From assembly GCA_045539095.1 (NCBI GenBank), contig JAZQER010000002.1, positions 1 through 26,095 on the forward strand: a DNA stretch of 26,095 nucleotides, in the 5' to 3' direction. Source of the DNA: SFWF01 sp045539095. GTDB lineage: Bacteria; Bacillota; Clostridia; Oscillospirales; Acutalibacteraceae. The notes under the pieces are model-generated. The model did no database searches. It was not told the origin of the DNA and saw only the letters and a program-made list of their open reading frames with translations. How positions within the stretch are numbered: the first letter of the stretch is position 1; each line of letters opens with the position of its first letter. Position numbers and translations under genes: made by a program. Shown here piece by piece: positions 1 to 8,158 of this stretch.

Positions 1-765
1 AACCTCTGCCACCTTGCACCTGCAGGTCATCATCATATGCAGGACCTTGAAGCCGCAGGCGGTGTCTATGCCGTAATGGGCGAACTTCGTGCCGCAGGCT
101 ATCTTGAGGGCGATGCCTTGACCGTTACAGGTAAGACAGTCGAAGAAAATATCAAGGGTTGCCGCTCACTGAATACTGAGGTTGCAAAAACTGTTGCAGA
201 GCCCTACACCAAAACAGGCGGACTCGCAGTGCTTTACGGCTCACTTGCTCCGAACGGCGCAATCGTTAAGCGTAGTGCTGTCGCTCCCGAAATGCTGACC
301 CACACAGGTCCTGCAAAGGTGTTTGATAGCGAGGAAGAGGCAATTAAGGTTATATATGCAGGCGGCATCAAGCCCGGTGATGTTGTTGTTATCCGTTACG
401 AAGGCCCTGCGGGCGGTCCCGGAATGAGAGAAATGCTTTCTCCCACATCGGCGATAGCAGGTATGGGACTTGATAAAGAGGTTGCCCTTATTACCGACGG
501 CAGATTCTCGGGCGCAACGAGAGGTGCCGCAATCGGTCACACCTCTCCCGAGGCTGTCCTCGGCGGTCCTATCGCTTATGTAAAGGACGGAGATATAATT
601 GATATCGATATCCCGAACTATTCTATAAATCTTCGCGTATCCGATGAAGAAATGGCAAAGAGAAAGGCTGAGACCACACTTAAAATCAAGACTAACCTAA
701 GGGGTTATTTAAAGAAATACGCTAAACTTGTCAGCTCCGCAGACAAGGGCGCTATCATAGAATAA
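1..765 (+). CDS. ilvD: Dihydroxy-acid dehydratase, 3' part (5' end outside window)
   Basis: The reading frame is open from base 1 and ends at TAA 763-765, giving about 254 C-terminal codons of a protein that is normally about 550-560 residues. The family performs the iron-sulfur-dependent dehydration of dihydroxyacids to 2-keto acids, the third common step of Val/Ile synthesis, in the cytosol. Recognisable IlvD/Edd segments are LAPAGHHHMQDLEAAGG at the very start (bases about 13-63), GGPGMREMLSPTSAIAGMGL (bases about 412-471) and ITDGRFSGATRGAAIGHTSPEA (bases about 490-555). The Fe-S cysteines would lie in the missing N-terminal half. leuA follows after 11 bp, so this is an internal operon gene. 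An internal ATG at 37 opens the longest in-window ORF but is not the true start, because conserved residues precede it. Confidence 0.97.
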   Translation, partial: NLCHLAPAGHHHMQDLEAAGGVYAVMGELRAAGYLEGDALTVTGKTVEENIKGCRSLNTEVAKTVAEPYTKTGGLAVLYGSLAPNGAIVKRSAVAPEMLTHTGPAKVFDSEEEAIKVIYAGGIKPGDVVVIRYEGPAGGPGMREMLSPTSAIAGMGLDKEVALITDGRFSGATRGAAIGHTSPEAVLGGPIAYVKDGDIIDIDIPNYSINLRVSDEEMAKRKAETTLKIKTNLRGYLKKYAKLVSSADKGAIIE

Positions 766-776
766 GGAGAAACCCT

Positions 777-2276
777 ATGAGCAGAATTAAGATTTTTGAT
801 ACAACACTCCGCGACGGCGAGCAATCACCCGGATGTAGTATGAATCTGCAGGAAAAACTGCAGGTTGCGTCACAACTTGAAAAGCTCGGAGTAGATATTA
901 TCGAAGCAGGCTTTGCAATCTCCTCTCCCGGAGATTTTGAGTCGGTGAAGAGTATTGCAGGACTTGTTAAGAACTGCACAGTTGCATCTCTTTCCCGCGC
1001 ACTTGAAAAGGACATTGATGCCGCTTGGGATGCCGTTAAGATTGCGGCAGACCCGAGAATTCATACCTTTATTGCGACCAGCCCCGTACATATGGAGTAT
1101 AAGCTCAAAATGACTCCCGAGCAGGTTATCGAGCGTACCGCGGCAATGGTAAAATATGCAGCGAAATACACTTCTAACATTGAGTTCTCCTGCGAGGACG
1201 CAATGAGAAGCGACCCCGATTTCCTTGTAAAGGTTTGCGATGCCGCAATCAAGAGTGGAGCAAAGGTTCTCAACATTCCCGATACAGTAGGATATACCAC
1301 TCCTGCCGAAATGAAGGCAATGATTGAATATCTTATTGCCAACGTTCCCGACAGCGACAAGGTTGAGTTTTCTGTTCATTGTCATAACGACCTCGGTATG
1401 GCAGTTGCAAACGCTCTCGGCGGTGTTCAGGGCGGTGCGTTGCAGATCGAGTGTACCGTAAACGGACTCGGTGAGCGCGCAGGAAACACCTCGCTCGAAG
1501 AGGTCGTAATGGCGATTAAAACCCGTCCCGACCTTTATGTAGAGCCTCCGAGGATCGACACCAAGCAGATTTACAGAACAAGCAAGCTTGTCTATAATAT
1601 CATCGGTCAGTCGGCTCCCCACAATAAGCCTATTGTCGGTGCAAATGCCTTTGCTCATGAGTCGGGTATACATCAGCACGGTGTTCTTGCCAATAAGTCG
1701 ACCTACGAGATTATGACTCCCGAATCAGTCGGTATCCAGAAAAATCAGATGGTACTCGGTAAGCATTCGGGCAAACACGCTTTCTCAGAGAGACTGAAAG
1801 AACTTGGATATGATCTTCCTGATGACCAGATTGTTGATGTATTTGGCAAGTTCAAGGAACTTTGTGATAAGAAAAAGACCGTAACCGACGGCGATATCGA
1901 AGCTCTTGTTTCCAATACTGAGATCGTTGACGGAAAATATAAGCTTGTTTCCTTTGATGTCAAGACTATGGGTAAGGTCGGCGTTTGCTCATCTATCTGT
2001 CTTAAAAAGGACGACGGCTTTGTAGAGGAAAACAGCCTCGGTGACGGTGCTATTGATGCTCTTTATGCCGCAATTGATAAGATAGTCATGCCGCCCGAGC
2101 ACGTGCTTGATAAATTTAATATCAGCGCAGTATCTGAAGGTAAGGACACCCTCGGCGAGGTTACCTTAAAGCTTCAGTCGGGTGGCAAGACCTATTCGGG
2201 TCGCGGACTTTCAACCGATATTATCGAAGCCGGAATTATGGCTTATCTTAATGCAATTAACAAACTTATGCAGTAA
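777..2276 (+). CDS. leuA: 2-isopropylmalate synthase
   Basis: This 499-residue enzyme condenses acetyl-CoA with 2-ketoisovalerate, the committed step of leucine synthesis. The N-terminal TIM-barrel (HMGL-like) shows DTTLRDGEQSPG at residues 8-19, the metal-binding HCHND at 201-205 (H201, H203), an NGLGERAGNTSLEE segment just after, and HESGIHQHG near residue 300. The C-terminal region from about residue 365 fits the LeuA dimer/allosteric domain that usually carries leucine feedback inhibition. ATG 777 is chosen because AAGGAGA (764-770) sits just upstream, overlapping the ilvD stop. Homocitrate or citramalate synthases are related, but the adjacent leuC, leuD and leuB make leuA the best call. 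Confidence 0.96.
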   Translation: MSRIKIFDTTLRDGEQSPGCSMNLQEKLQVASQLEKLGVDIIEAGFAISSPGDFESVKSIAGLVKNCTVASLSRALEKDIDAAWDAVKIAADPRIHTFIATSPVHMEYKLKMTPEQVIERTAAMVKYAAKYTSNIEFSCEDAMRSDPDFLVKVCDAAIKSGAKVLNIPDTVGYTTPAEMKAMIEYLIANVPDSDKVEFSVHCHNDLGMAVANALGGVQGGALQIECTVNGLGERAGNTSLEEVVMAIKTRPDLYVEPPRIDTKQIYRTSKLVYNIIGQSAPHNKPIVGANAFAHESGIHQHGVLANKSTYEIMTPESVGIQKNQMVLGKHSGKHAFSERLKELGYDLPDDQIVDVFGKFKELCDKKKTVTDGDIEALVSNTEIVDGKYKLVSFDVKTMGKVGVCSSICLKKDDGFVEENSLGDGAIDALYAAIDKIVMPPEHVLDKFNISAVSEGKDTLGEVTLKLQSGGKTYSGRGLSTDIIEAGIMAYLNAINKLMQ

Positions 2277-2292
2277 AGGAAGTGCATTTTAA

Positions 2293-3561
2293 ATGGGTAT
2301 GACAATGACCCAAAAGGTGCTGGCAGCGCATGCAGGGCTTGAAAAGGTAGAAGCAGGCGAGCTCATACTCGCTAACCTCGATCTCGTTCTCGGTAACGAC
2401 ATAACCTCTCCCGTTGCTATCGCCGAATATAATAAGCTTGGAATAGATAAGGTCTATAACAAGGAAAAGGTAACAATGGTAATGGACCATTTTGCTCCCA
2501 ATAAGGACATTAAGGCTGCAGAGCAGTGCAAAATGTGCCGCAATTTCTGTGGTGAGCAGGATATAACCCATTTTTATGATGTTGGACAGATGGGAATTGA
2601 GCACGCACTTCTCCCCGAAAAAGGACTTGTCGTTTCGGGCGACGTTGTAATCGGCGCAGACTCTCACACCTGTACCTACGGTGCGCTCGGTGCCTTCTCA
2701 ACAGGCGTTGGCTCAACCGATATGGCGGCAGGAATGGCAACCGGCAAGGCTTGGTTCAAGGTTCCTTCAGCTATTAAATTTGTGTTAAAGGGCAAACTGA
2801 ATCATTATGTTTCAGGCAAGGATGTTATCCTTCACATTATCGGTACGATTGGCGTTGACGGCGCACTCTACCGCTCGATGGAATTCACGGGCGAGGGACT
2901 TCATAATCTCTCTATGGAAGACCGACTTTGTATGGCTAATATGGCTATTGAAGCCGGCGCAAAGAACGGAATATTCGAGGTTGACGATAAAACCCTCGAA
3001 TATGTAAAGGAGCATTCAGAGCGTGAGCCCGTAGTCTTTAAGGCTGACGAGGACGCAGTTTATGATGAGGAATATGTAATCGACCTTAGTGCTATTGAGC
3101 CGACCGTTTCTTACCCCCATCTTCCTGAAAATACCCACCTTGCAAAAGATTCTTCCGATATCAAGATTGATCAGGTTGTTATCGGCTCCTGCACAAACGG
3201 CAGAATAGAGGATATGATCGCCGCGGCCGAAATCTTAAAGGGCAGAAAGGTTGCAGAGAATGTTCGCTGCATCGTTATCCCCGCAACTCAGAAGGTATAT
3301 TTAGAGGCTATGGAGCAGGGACTCCTGAAAATATTTATTGAAGCGGGCGCGGCAGTATCTACTCCCACCTGCGGACCCTGTCTCGGCGGACATATGGGAA
3401 TACTTGCCGCAGGTGAGCGCGCAGTTGCAACCACAAACCGTAACTTCGTAGGAAGAATGGGTCATGTAGACTCTGAGGTTTACCTCGCTTCTCCTGCAGT
3501 AGCGGCGGCTTCTGCTGTTACAGGCAGAATTACCGATCCAAGGGAGGTAATGGGCAAATGA
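2293..3561 (+). CDS. leuC: 3-isopropylmalate dehydratase large subunit (type 2, homoaconitase-like)
   Basis: This 422-residue protein of the aconitase superfamily isomerises 2- to 3-isopropylmalate together with LeuD. The [4Fe-4S] cysteines are visible as C300 in IGSCTNGR, and C360 and C363 in TCGPCLGGHMG. An N-terminal GADSHTCTYGALG segment also matches the family. The length of about 420 residues fits the shorter LeuC2/HacA-like class rather than the 460-470-residue proteobacterial type. ATG 2293 has AAGGAAG (2276-2282) upstream, overlapping the leuA stop; a second ATG at 2299 is possible but less well spaced. The gene ends in an ATGA overlap with leuD, implying coupled translation of the two subunits. 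Confidence 0.96.
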   Translation: MGMTMTQKVLAAHAGLEKVEAGELILANLDLVLGNDITSPVAIAEYNKLGIDKVYNKEKVTMVMDHFAPNKDIKAAEQCKMCRNFCGEQDITHFYDVGQMGIEHALLPEKGLVVSGDVVIGADSHTCTYGALGAFSTGVGSTDMAAGMATGKAWFKVPSAIKFVLKGKLNHYVSGKDVILHIIGTIGVDGALYRSMEFTGEGLHNLSMEDRLCMANMAIEAGAKNGIFEVDDKTLEYVKEHSEREPVVFKADEDAVYDEEYVIDLSAIEPTVSYPHLPENTHLAKDSSDIKIDQVVIGSCTNGRIEDMIAAAEILKGRKVAENVRCIVIPATQKVYLEAMEQGLLKIFIEAGAAVSTPTCGPCLGGHMGILAAGERAVATTNRNFVGRMGHVDSEVYLASPAVAAASAVTGRITDPREVMGK

Positions 3562-4052
3562 GATTTGACGGAACAGCTATAAAGTACGGTGATAACGTCG
3601 ATACCGACGTAATAATCCCTGCAAGATATCTCAATACTATTGATAAAAAGGAACTCGCTTCTCATTGTATGGAGGACCTTGACAAGACCTTTGTAGGAAG
3701 AGTAAAGACGGGCGATATTATGGTAGCAGGCAACAACTTCGGTTGCGGCTCCTCCCGTGAGCACGCTCCCATTGCTATTAAAGAGAGCGGAATTTCCCTT
3801 GTTATCGCAAAGAGCTTTGCAAGAATTTTCTACAGAAATTCTATCAATATAGGCCTTGCTATTATGGAATGCCCCGAAGCTGTTGACGGCATCAGTGAGG
3901 GCGACCGTGTTGAGGTTGACGTTGATAACGGTATTATCTATAACAGAACAACAGGTGCCGAGTTTACAACAAAGCCTTTCCCTGAGTTTGTTCAGAAGAT
4001 TATCACAAACGGTGGATTGGTAGAATCCATCAAAGCAGGTATAATAAAATAA
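3558..4052 (+). CDS. leuD: 3-isopropylmalate dehydratase small subunit (type 2)
   Basis: This 164-residue swivel-domain subunit partners LeuC in the isopropylmalate isomerase. The signature FGCGSSREHAP is at residues 61-71, and the N-terminal GDNVDTDVIIPARYL is typical of the family. The short length matches the LeuD2 class that pairs with the short LeuC upstream. Its ATG (3558) overlaps the leuC TGA by the ATGA arrangement, which favours stoichiometric synthesis of the two subunits. The downstream gap to leuB is only 10 bp. No oddities were seen. Confidence 0.96.
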   Translation: MRFDGTAIKYGDNVDTDVIIPARYLNTIDKKELASHCMEDLDKTFVGRVKTGDIMVAGNNFGCGSSREHAPIAIKESGISLVIAKSFARIFYRNSINIGLAIMECPEAVDGISEGDRVEVDVDNGIIYNRTTGAEFTTKPFPEFVQKIITNGGLVESIKAGIIK

Positions 4053-4062
4053 GGTGACGAAA

Positions 4063-5136
4063 ATGAAATACAATATTGCTTTACTTAAGGGTGACGGAAT
4101 CGGCCCTGAAATAGTATCCTCTGCTGTCCGTGTAATGGAAAAAGTAGGGGAGAAGTATGGGCATAATTTCAACTTTACCGATTATCTTATCGGCGGAATT
4201 GCTATTGATACTGTAGGTGAGGGGCTGCCGAAGGAAACGGTTGACGGCTGTCTTGCATCAGACAGCGTGATGCTCGGTGCAGTCGGCGGACCGAAATGGG
4301 ACACACTTCCCGGAAACGAGAGACCCGAAAAGGCTCTGCTTGGAATCAGAAGTGCCCTCGGTCTTTTCACAAATCTTCGTCCTGCAAAGCTTTATCCTGC
4401 GCTCAAAGAGGCTTCTCCTCTTCGTGCTGACATTGTTGCTAAAGGCTTCGACATTATGATGGTCAGAGAGCTTACAGGCGGCATCTATTTCGGCGAGCGC
4501 GGCAGAAGAGAGGGCAAATACGGTCCCGAGGCATACGACACCGAGGCTTACAGCGTAATGGAGATTGAGAGAATCGCGAGAGTTGCTTTTGAAACGGCAA
4601 TGAAGCGCGATAAGAGGGTTATCTCGGTTGATAAGGCAAACGTTCTCGAATCGTCCCGACTCTGGAGAGAAACCGTTCACAGAATTGCTAAAGATTATCC
4701 CGAGGTTACCTGTACGGATATGCTCGTCGACAATACCGCTATGCAGATTGTAAGAAATCCCGCTCAGTTCGACGTTGTTGTAACCTCAAATATGTTTGGA
4801 GATATCCTCTCTGATGAAGCGTCACAGATTACAGGCTCTATCGGAATGCTCGCTTCTGCATCTCTCGGAGATACAAAGCGAGGACTTTACGAGCCTATCC
4901 ACGGCTCTGCACCAGACATTGCGGGACAGAATAAAGCAAACCCCATCGCAACTATACTTTCCGCCGCTATGATGCTCCGCTACTCCTTTGATTTGAGGAA
5001 GGAAGCGGACTGCATCGAAAAGGCAGTGGATAAAGTGCTCGAGAAGGGATACAGAACCGCCGATCTTTGCGGCGACAGCGGTATTATGCCTCTTACCTGC
5101 ACCGAAATGACAGACAAAATCTTAGAAGAGATTTAA
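4063..5136 (+). CDS. leuB: 3-isopropylmalate dehydrogenase
   Basis: This 357-residue NAD-dependent beta-decarboxylating dehydrogenase converts 3-isopropylmalate to 2-ketoisocaproate. The sequence shows LLKGDGIGPEIV at the N-terminus, GAVGGPKWD, RPAKLYP and RELTGGIYFGERGR. It also has the Mg/substrate and NAD-binding regions DMLVDNTAMQ, MFGDILSDEASQ and EPIHGSAPDIAGQNKANP. The frame can be extended to a GTG at 4054, but that codon forms part of AAGGTG (4051-4056). This makes a good ribosome site for ATG 4063, so ATG 4063 is chosen. It sits after leuD in a standard leuACDB order. Confidence 0.96.
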   Translation: MKYNIALLKGDGIGPEIVSSAVRVMEKVGEKYGHNFNFTDYLIGGIAIDTVGEGLPKETVDGCLASDSVMLGAVGGPKWDTLPGNERPEKALLGIRSALGLFTNLRPAKLYPALKEASPLRADIVAKGFDIMMVRELTGGIYFGERGRREGKYGPEAYDTEAYSVMEIERIARVAFETAMKRDKRVISVDKANVLESSRLWRETVHRIAKDYPEVTCTDMLVDNTAMQIVRNPAQFDVVVTSNMFGDILSDEASQITGSIGMLASASLGDTKRGLYEPIHGSAPDIAGQNKANPIATILSAAMMLRYSFDLRKEADCIEKAVDKVLEKGYRTADLCGDSGIMPLTCTEMTDKILEEI

Positions 5137-5152
5137 TCGTTGGAGGCAAATT

Positions 5153-6229
5153 ATGTTAAATATAAGAATTGAAAAAACAACTACACCGAAGGCAAAGCCT
5201 GAGGCAGATAAACCCCTTGGATTTGGAAAGCTCTTTACCGACCATATGTTTGAAATGGACTATTCTATCGAAAAGGGTTGGTATAACCCGAGAGTAGTTC
5301 CTTTTCACAATCTCACCCTTTCTCCCGCCGCTATGGTTTTCCACTACGGTCAGGAAATGTTCGAGGGACTCAAAGCATACGTTGGAGCTGACGGAAAGGT
5401 TTATATGTTCCGTCCCGATATGAATGCAAAGCGTACCAATCAGACTAACGACCGCCTTTGCATTCCGACCATTCCCGAAGAAGATTTCGTTGAGGCAATA
5501 AAGGCAGTAGTCGAGGTGGATAAGGATTGGATACCCACCGCACCCGGTACCTCGCTTTATATCAGACCCTTTATCATCGCAACCGATGAATATTTAGGAG
5601 TTAAGCCCTCTGATACCTATAAGTTTATGGTCATCCTTTCTCCCTCGGGCGCTTATTACGCAAGCGGAATTAACCCCGTAGGAATCTGGATTGAGGATGA
5701 ATATGTCCGCGCAGTTAAAGGCGGAATGGGATTTGCAAAGACGGGCGGTAATTACGCCTGTTCTCTTGCGGGTCAGGTAAAGGCTCATAACGACGGCTAC
5801 TCTCAGGTGCTCTGGCTCGACGGAGTAGAGAGGAAATATATCGAAGAAGTCGGCGCAATGAACATCTTCTTCAAGATAGACGGAAAGATTGTTACCCCAA
5901 TGCTGAACGGCTCTATTCTCCCCGGTGTTACCCGTGATTCGGTTATCACCCTTTGTAAGGATTGGGGACTTCCCGTTGAGGAGCGCAGAATATCTATTGA
6001 CGAGGTTGCTGAGGCATATAAAGCCGGCAAGCTTGAAGAGGTGTTCGGTACAGGTACCGCAGCAGTTATCAGTCCTGTTGGTAAGCTTCGCTGGAAGGAC
6101 GAGGTTATGGTTATCAACGAGGACAAGATTGGCGAGGTGAGCCAGAAAATCTACGACACCGTAACAGGAATTCAGTTAGGCAGACTCGACGATAAGTTTG
6201 GCTGGCGCTGTCTTGTATGCGATAAATAA
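5153..6229 (+). CDS. ilvE: Branched-chain amino acid aminotransferase
   Basis: This 358-residue fold-type IV PLP enzyme transfers the amino group from glutamate to the Val, Leu and Ile keto acids. The PLP lysine is probably K196 in FAKTGGNYA, followed by the family segments QVLWLDG, EVGAMNIFF and ILPGVTRDS. Length and motifs fit the long BCAT form found in Bacillus and eukaryotes (about 355-365 residues) rather than the roughly 300-residue E. coli form. GGAGG (5142-5146) precedes ATG 5153. It is the last gene of the operon and is closed by a strong hairpin 18 bp after the stop. Confidence 0.95.
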   Translation: MLNIRIEKTTTPKAKPEADKPLGFGKLFTDHMFEMDYSIEKGWYNPRVVPFHNLTLSPAAMVFHYGQEMFEGLKAYVGADGKVYMFRPDMNAKRTNQTNDRLCIPTIPEEDFVEAIKAVVEVDKDWIPTAPGTSLYIRPFIIATDEYLGVKPSDTYKFMVILSPSGAYYASGINPVGIWIEDEYVRAVKGGMGFAKTGGNYACSLAGQVKAHNDGYSQVLWLDGVERKYIEEVGAMNIFFKIDGKIVTPMLNGSILPGVTRDSVITLCKDWGLPVEERRISIDEVAEAYKAGKLEEVFGTGTAAVISPVGKLRWKDEVMVINEDKIGEVSQKIYDTVTGIQLGRLDDKFGWRCLVCDK

Positions 6230-6233
6230 AAAC

Positions 6234-6289
6234 TTAAAAAGTATGCTCCCTGACCCCGAAAAACGGGGTCAGGGTATTACGCTTTTTAA
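6234..6289 (+). terminator. Intrinsic terminator of the ilv-leu operon
   Basis: A perfect 11-bp GC-rich stem pairs CCCTGACCCCG (6248-6258) with CGGGGTCAGGG (6264-6274) around an AAAAA loop. An outer pairing of TTAAAAAG (6234-6241) with CTTTTTAA (6282-6289) supplies the U-tract. It separates the branched-chain block from the histidine operon. Confidence 0.9.
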
Positions 6290-6339
6290 AAGGTAATTAA
6301 AAATATTTAAAATTCCTCAAAAATAATTTAGCACACTAC

Positions 6340-6368
6340 TTGACTAAAGTGAATATATGTGATACAAT
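6340..6368 (+). promoter_or_regulatory. Sigma-A-type promoter of the his operon
   Basis: TTGACT (6340-6345) and TACAAT (6363-6368) are separated by exactly 17 bp. The expected start near 6375 leaves a leader of only about 40 nt before hisZ. That is too short for a T-box or a classical attenuator, so regulation, if any, is likely to be by a DNA-binding protein. CACT (6334-6337) and AGTG (6348-6351) form a loose inverted repeat around the -35 box. Confidence 0.75.
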
Positions 6369-6413
6369 GCCTGTGTTGATTTTAGTGAAGTAATGTCCGA
6401 AAAGGAGATTTCT

Positions 6414-7526
6414 ATGGAAATAAAGAATGTTTTAGGATTGGAAGAGCAGGTTTCTTATAACCTTATGGCTCTATATGAAAGCTACGGCTACAAGAAATAT
6501 AAAATGAGCAAGTTTGAGGAATATGACCTCTATCTTGAGAATAAAAACTTTTTAAAGAGTGAGAATGTCATCGCCTTTAATGACCCTACGGGAAAACTTA
6601 TGGCGCTAAAGCCCGATGTTACTCTTTCAATCGCTAAAAATACAGATGAAAACGAGCAGTCGAGAAAGCTTTTTTATTCAGAGCACGTTTATCGTGTTTC
6701 GGGCAATATGCACGAGTTCAAAGAAATTCCTCAGATAGGTCTTGAGCTTATTGGAATGGTAGATACATACTCACTTTCCGAGGTGCTTATCCTTGCAAAG
6801 GCAAGTCTTAAAACAATAAACGAGGCTTATGTGCTTGATATTTCTCATATGGGACTTGTTATCGGACTTCTTGATGAAACGGGACTGCCCTATGATATAA
6901 GAGAAGAAATATCGGCTTGTATAGGCACAAAGAACACACCTGAGATTGAAAAGATCTGTAAAAGATTTGGTGTTGATCCCGACCTTTACGGAAAGCTTTG
7001 TACACTTGCATCCCTTTACGGTTCGGTCGAAAAGGTTTTGCCGAAGGCAAAGACCCTTGTTGTAAACGATACTACAGCCGCCGCGGTAAACGAGCTTTCG
7101 GAGCTTTGTGAGGTTTTAAAGGCATCGGGAGAGCAGAAAAATATCAATATTGACTTCTCGGTTGTAAGCGATATGAACTATTATAACGGAATAACCTTCC
7201 GCGGTTATATCGAAAACGTACCCGGTAGTATCCTTTCGGGCGGAAGGTACGATAATCTTCTTCGTAGAATGGGTAAGAATGCGGGCGCAGTCGGCTTCGC
7301 AGTCTATCTTGACCTGCTAAGTTATCTTGATAAGAATAATAATGATTATGATGTTGATGTTCTGCTTGTATATGATGAAAAAACTCCTGCAAGTGATGTG
7401 CTTTCAGTCGCTAATCAGTTAATAAGCGAGGGCAAGACGGTGAGAGTATCACCGACAAAGGACATTAACATTAAATATAAGCGCAAAATGGTGATAGGCT
7501 TTGCAGAGGGGAGCGACAGCATATGA
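6414..7526 (+). CDS. hisZ: ATP phosphoribosyltransferase regulatory subunit
   Basis: This 370-residue paralogue of histidyl-tRNA synthetase lacks the tRNA charging function. In this family it binds short-form HisG and is needed for its activity and histidine feedback. The class II synthetase-like core shows FNDPTGKLMALKPDVTLS near residue 52 and YNGITFRGYIENVPGSILSG in the middle, with SGGRYDNLL just after. The frame extends upstream to ATG 6393, but AAAGGAG (6401-6407) would lie inside that extension and is correctly spaced for ATG 6414. It is the first gene of the his operon and ends in an ATGA overlap with hisG. The immediately following short hisG makes a true hisS unlikely. Confidence 0.93.
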   Translation: MEIKNVLGLEEQVSYNLMALYESYGYKKYKMSKFEEYDLYLENKNFLKSENVIAFNDPTGKLMALKPDVTLSIAKNTDENEQSRKLFYSEHVYRVSGNMHEFKEIPQIGLELIGMVDTYSLSEVLILAKASLKTINEAYVLDISHMGLVIGLLDETGLPYDIREEISACIGTKNTPEIEKICKRFGVDPDLYGKLCTLASLYGSVEKVLPKAKTLVVNDTTAAAVNELSELCEVLKASGEQKNINIDFSVVSDMNYYNGITFRGYIENVPGSILSGGRYDNLLRRMGKNAGAVGFAVYLDLLSYLDKNNNDYDVDVLLVYDEKTPASDVLSVANQLISEGKTVRVSPTKDINIKYKRKMVIGFAEGSDSI

Positions 7527-8158
7527 TTAAAATGATAAATATTGCTCTGCCTAAGGGCAGACTCGGCGAAAAGGTATATAATCTTTTTGAGTCGCTCGGT
7601 TACGGCTGCCCCTCAATACACGAAAACAGCCGTAAGCTTGTTTTTGAAGACGAGGCAAACGGTGTCCGTTATTTCTGGGTAAAGCCGAGTGACGTTGCAA
7701 TATACGTTTTAACGGGCGTTGCCGACGTCGGTGTTGTCGGAAAAGACATTATTTTAGAGCAGAAACCCGATGTTTACGAGCTTTTAGACCTCGGATTTGG
7801 CAAGTGTCGTATGGCAGTTGCAGGCAAAAAAGGGGAGAGAATTCCGACTGATAAGACCATTCGTGTCGCAACCAAGTTCCCCGAGATAGCAAAGAAATAC
7901 TTTGCATCAAAAAGCCGTGAGATAGATATAATCAAGCTTAACGGCTCGATAGAGCTTGCTCCCATTCTCGGTATGTCAGATGTTATAGTAGATATAGTTG
8001 AAACGGGAACGACCCTCAAGGAAAATGACCTTGAAGTTTATGAAACCATAGTCGATATCAGCGCAAGATTTATCGCAAATAAAACGGGCTTCCGTTTCAA
8101 GACACAAAAAATTGAGCTGATGAAATCAAAACTGCAAGAGGCACTGAAAAATGATTAA
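7523..8158 (+). CDS. hisG: ATP phosphoribosyltransferase catalytic subunit, short form
   Basis: This 211-residue enzyme catalyses the first step of histidine synthesis, ATP plus PRPP to phosphoribosyl-ATP. It lacks the C-terminal regulatory domain of long HisG, which explains the hisZ gene next to it. LPKGRLGEKV, the DVGVVGKD segment near residue 75 and the PRPP-binding stretch DVIVDIVETGTTLKEN are visible. ATG 7523 is chosen because AGAGGGGAG (7505-7513) is well spaced for it; ATG 7532, three codons in, is not. The gene overlaps both neighbours, with ATGA at its start and 8 bp with hisD at its end. Confidence 0.96.
   Translation: MIKMINIALPKGRLGEKVYNLFESLGYGCPSIHENSRKLVFEDEANGVRYFWVKPSDVAIYVLTGVADVGVVGKDIILEQKPDVYELLDLGFGKCRMAVAGKKGERIPTDKTIRVATKFPEIAKKYFASKSREIDIIKLNGSIELAPILGMSDVIVDIVETGTTLKENDLEVYETIVDISARFIANKTGFRFKTQKIELMKSKLQEALKND

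Noticed and set aside
870..1679. A 269-codon open frame antisense to leuA
   Set aside because: It is fully covered by conserved leuA motifs on the plus strand, shows no recognisable domain and has no ribosome site; it is a shadow frame.
4054..4062. GTG 4054 as the leuB start
   Set aside because: The GTG is part of the AAGGTG ribosome site for ATG 4063, and the family N-terminus MKYNIALLKGDG fits ATG 4063.
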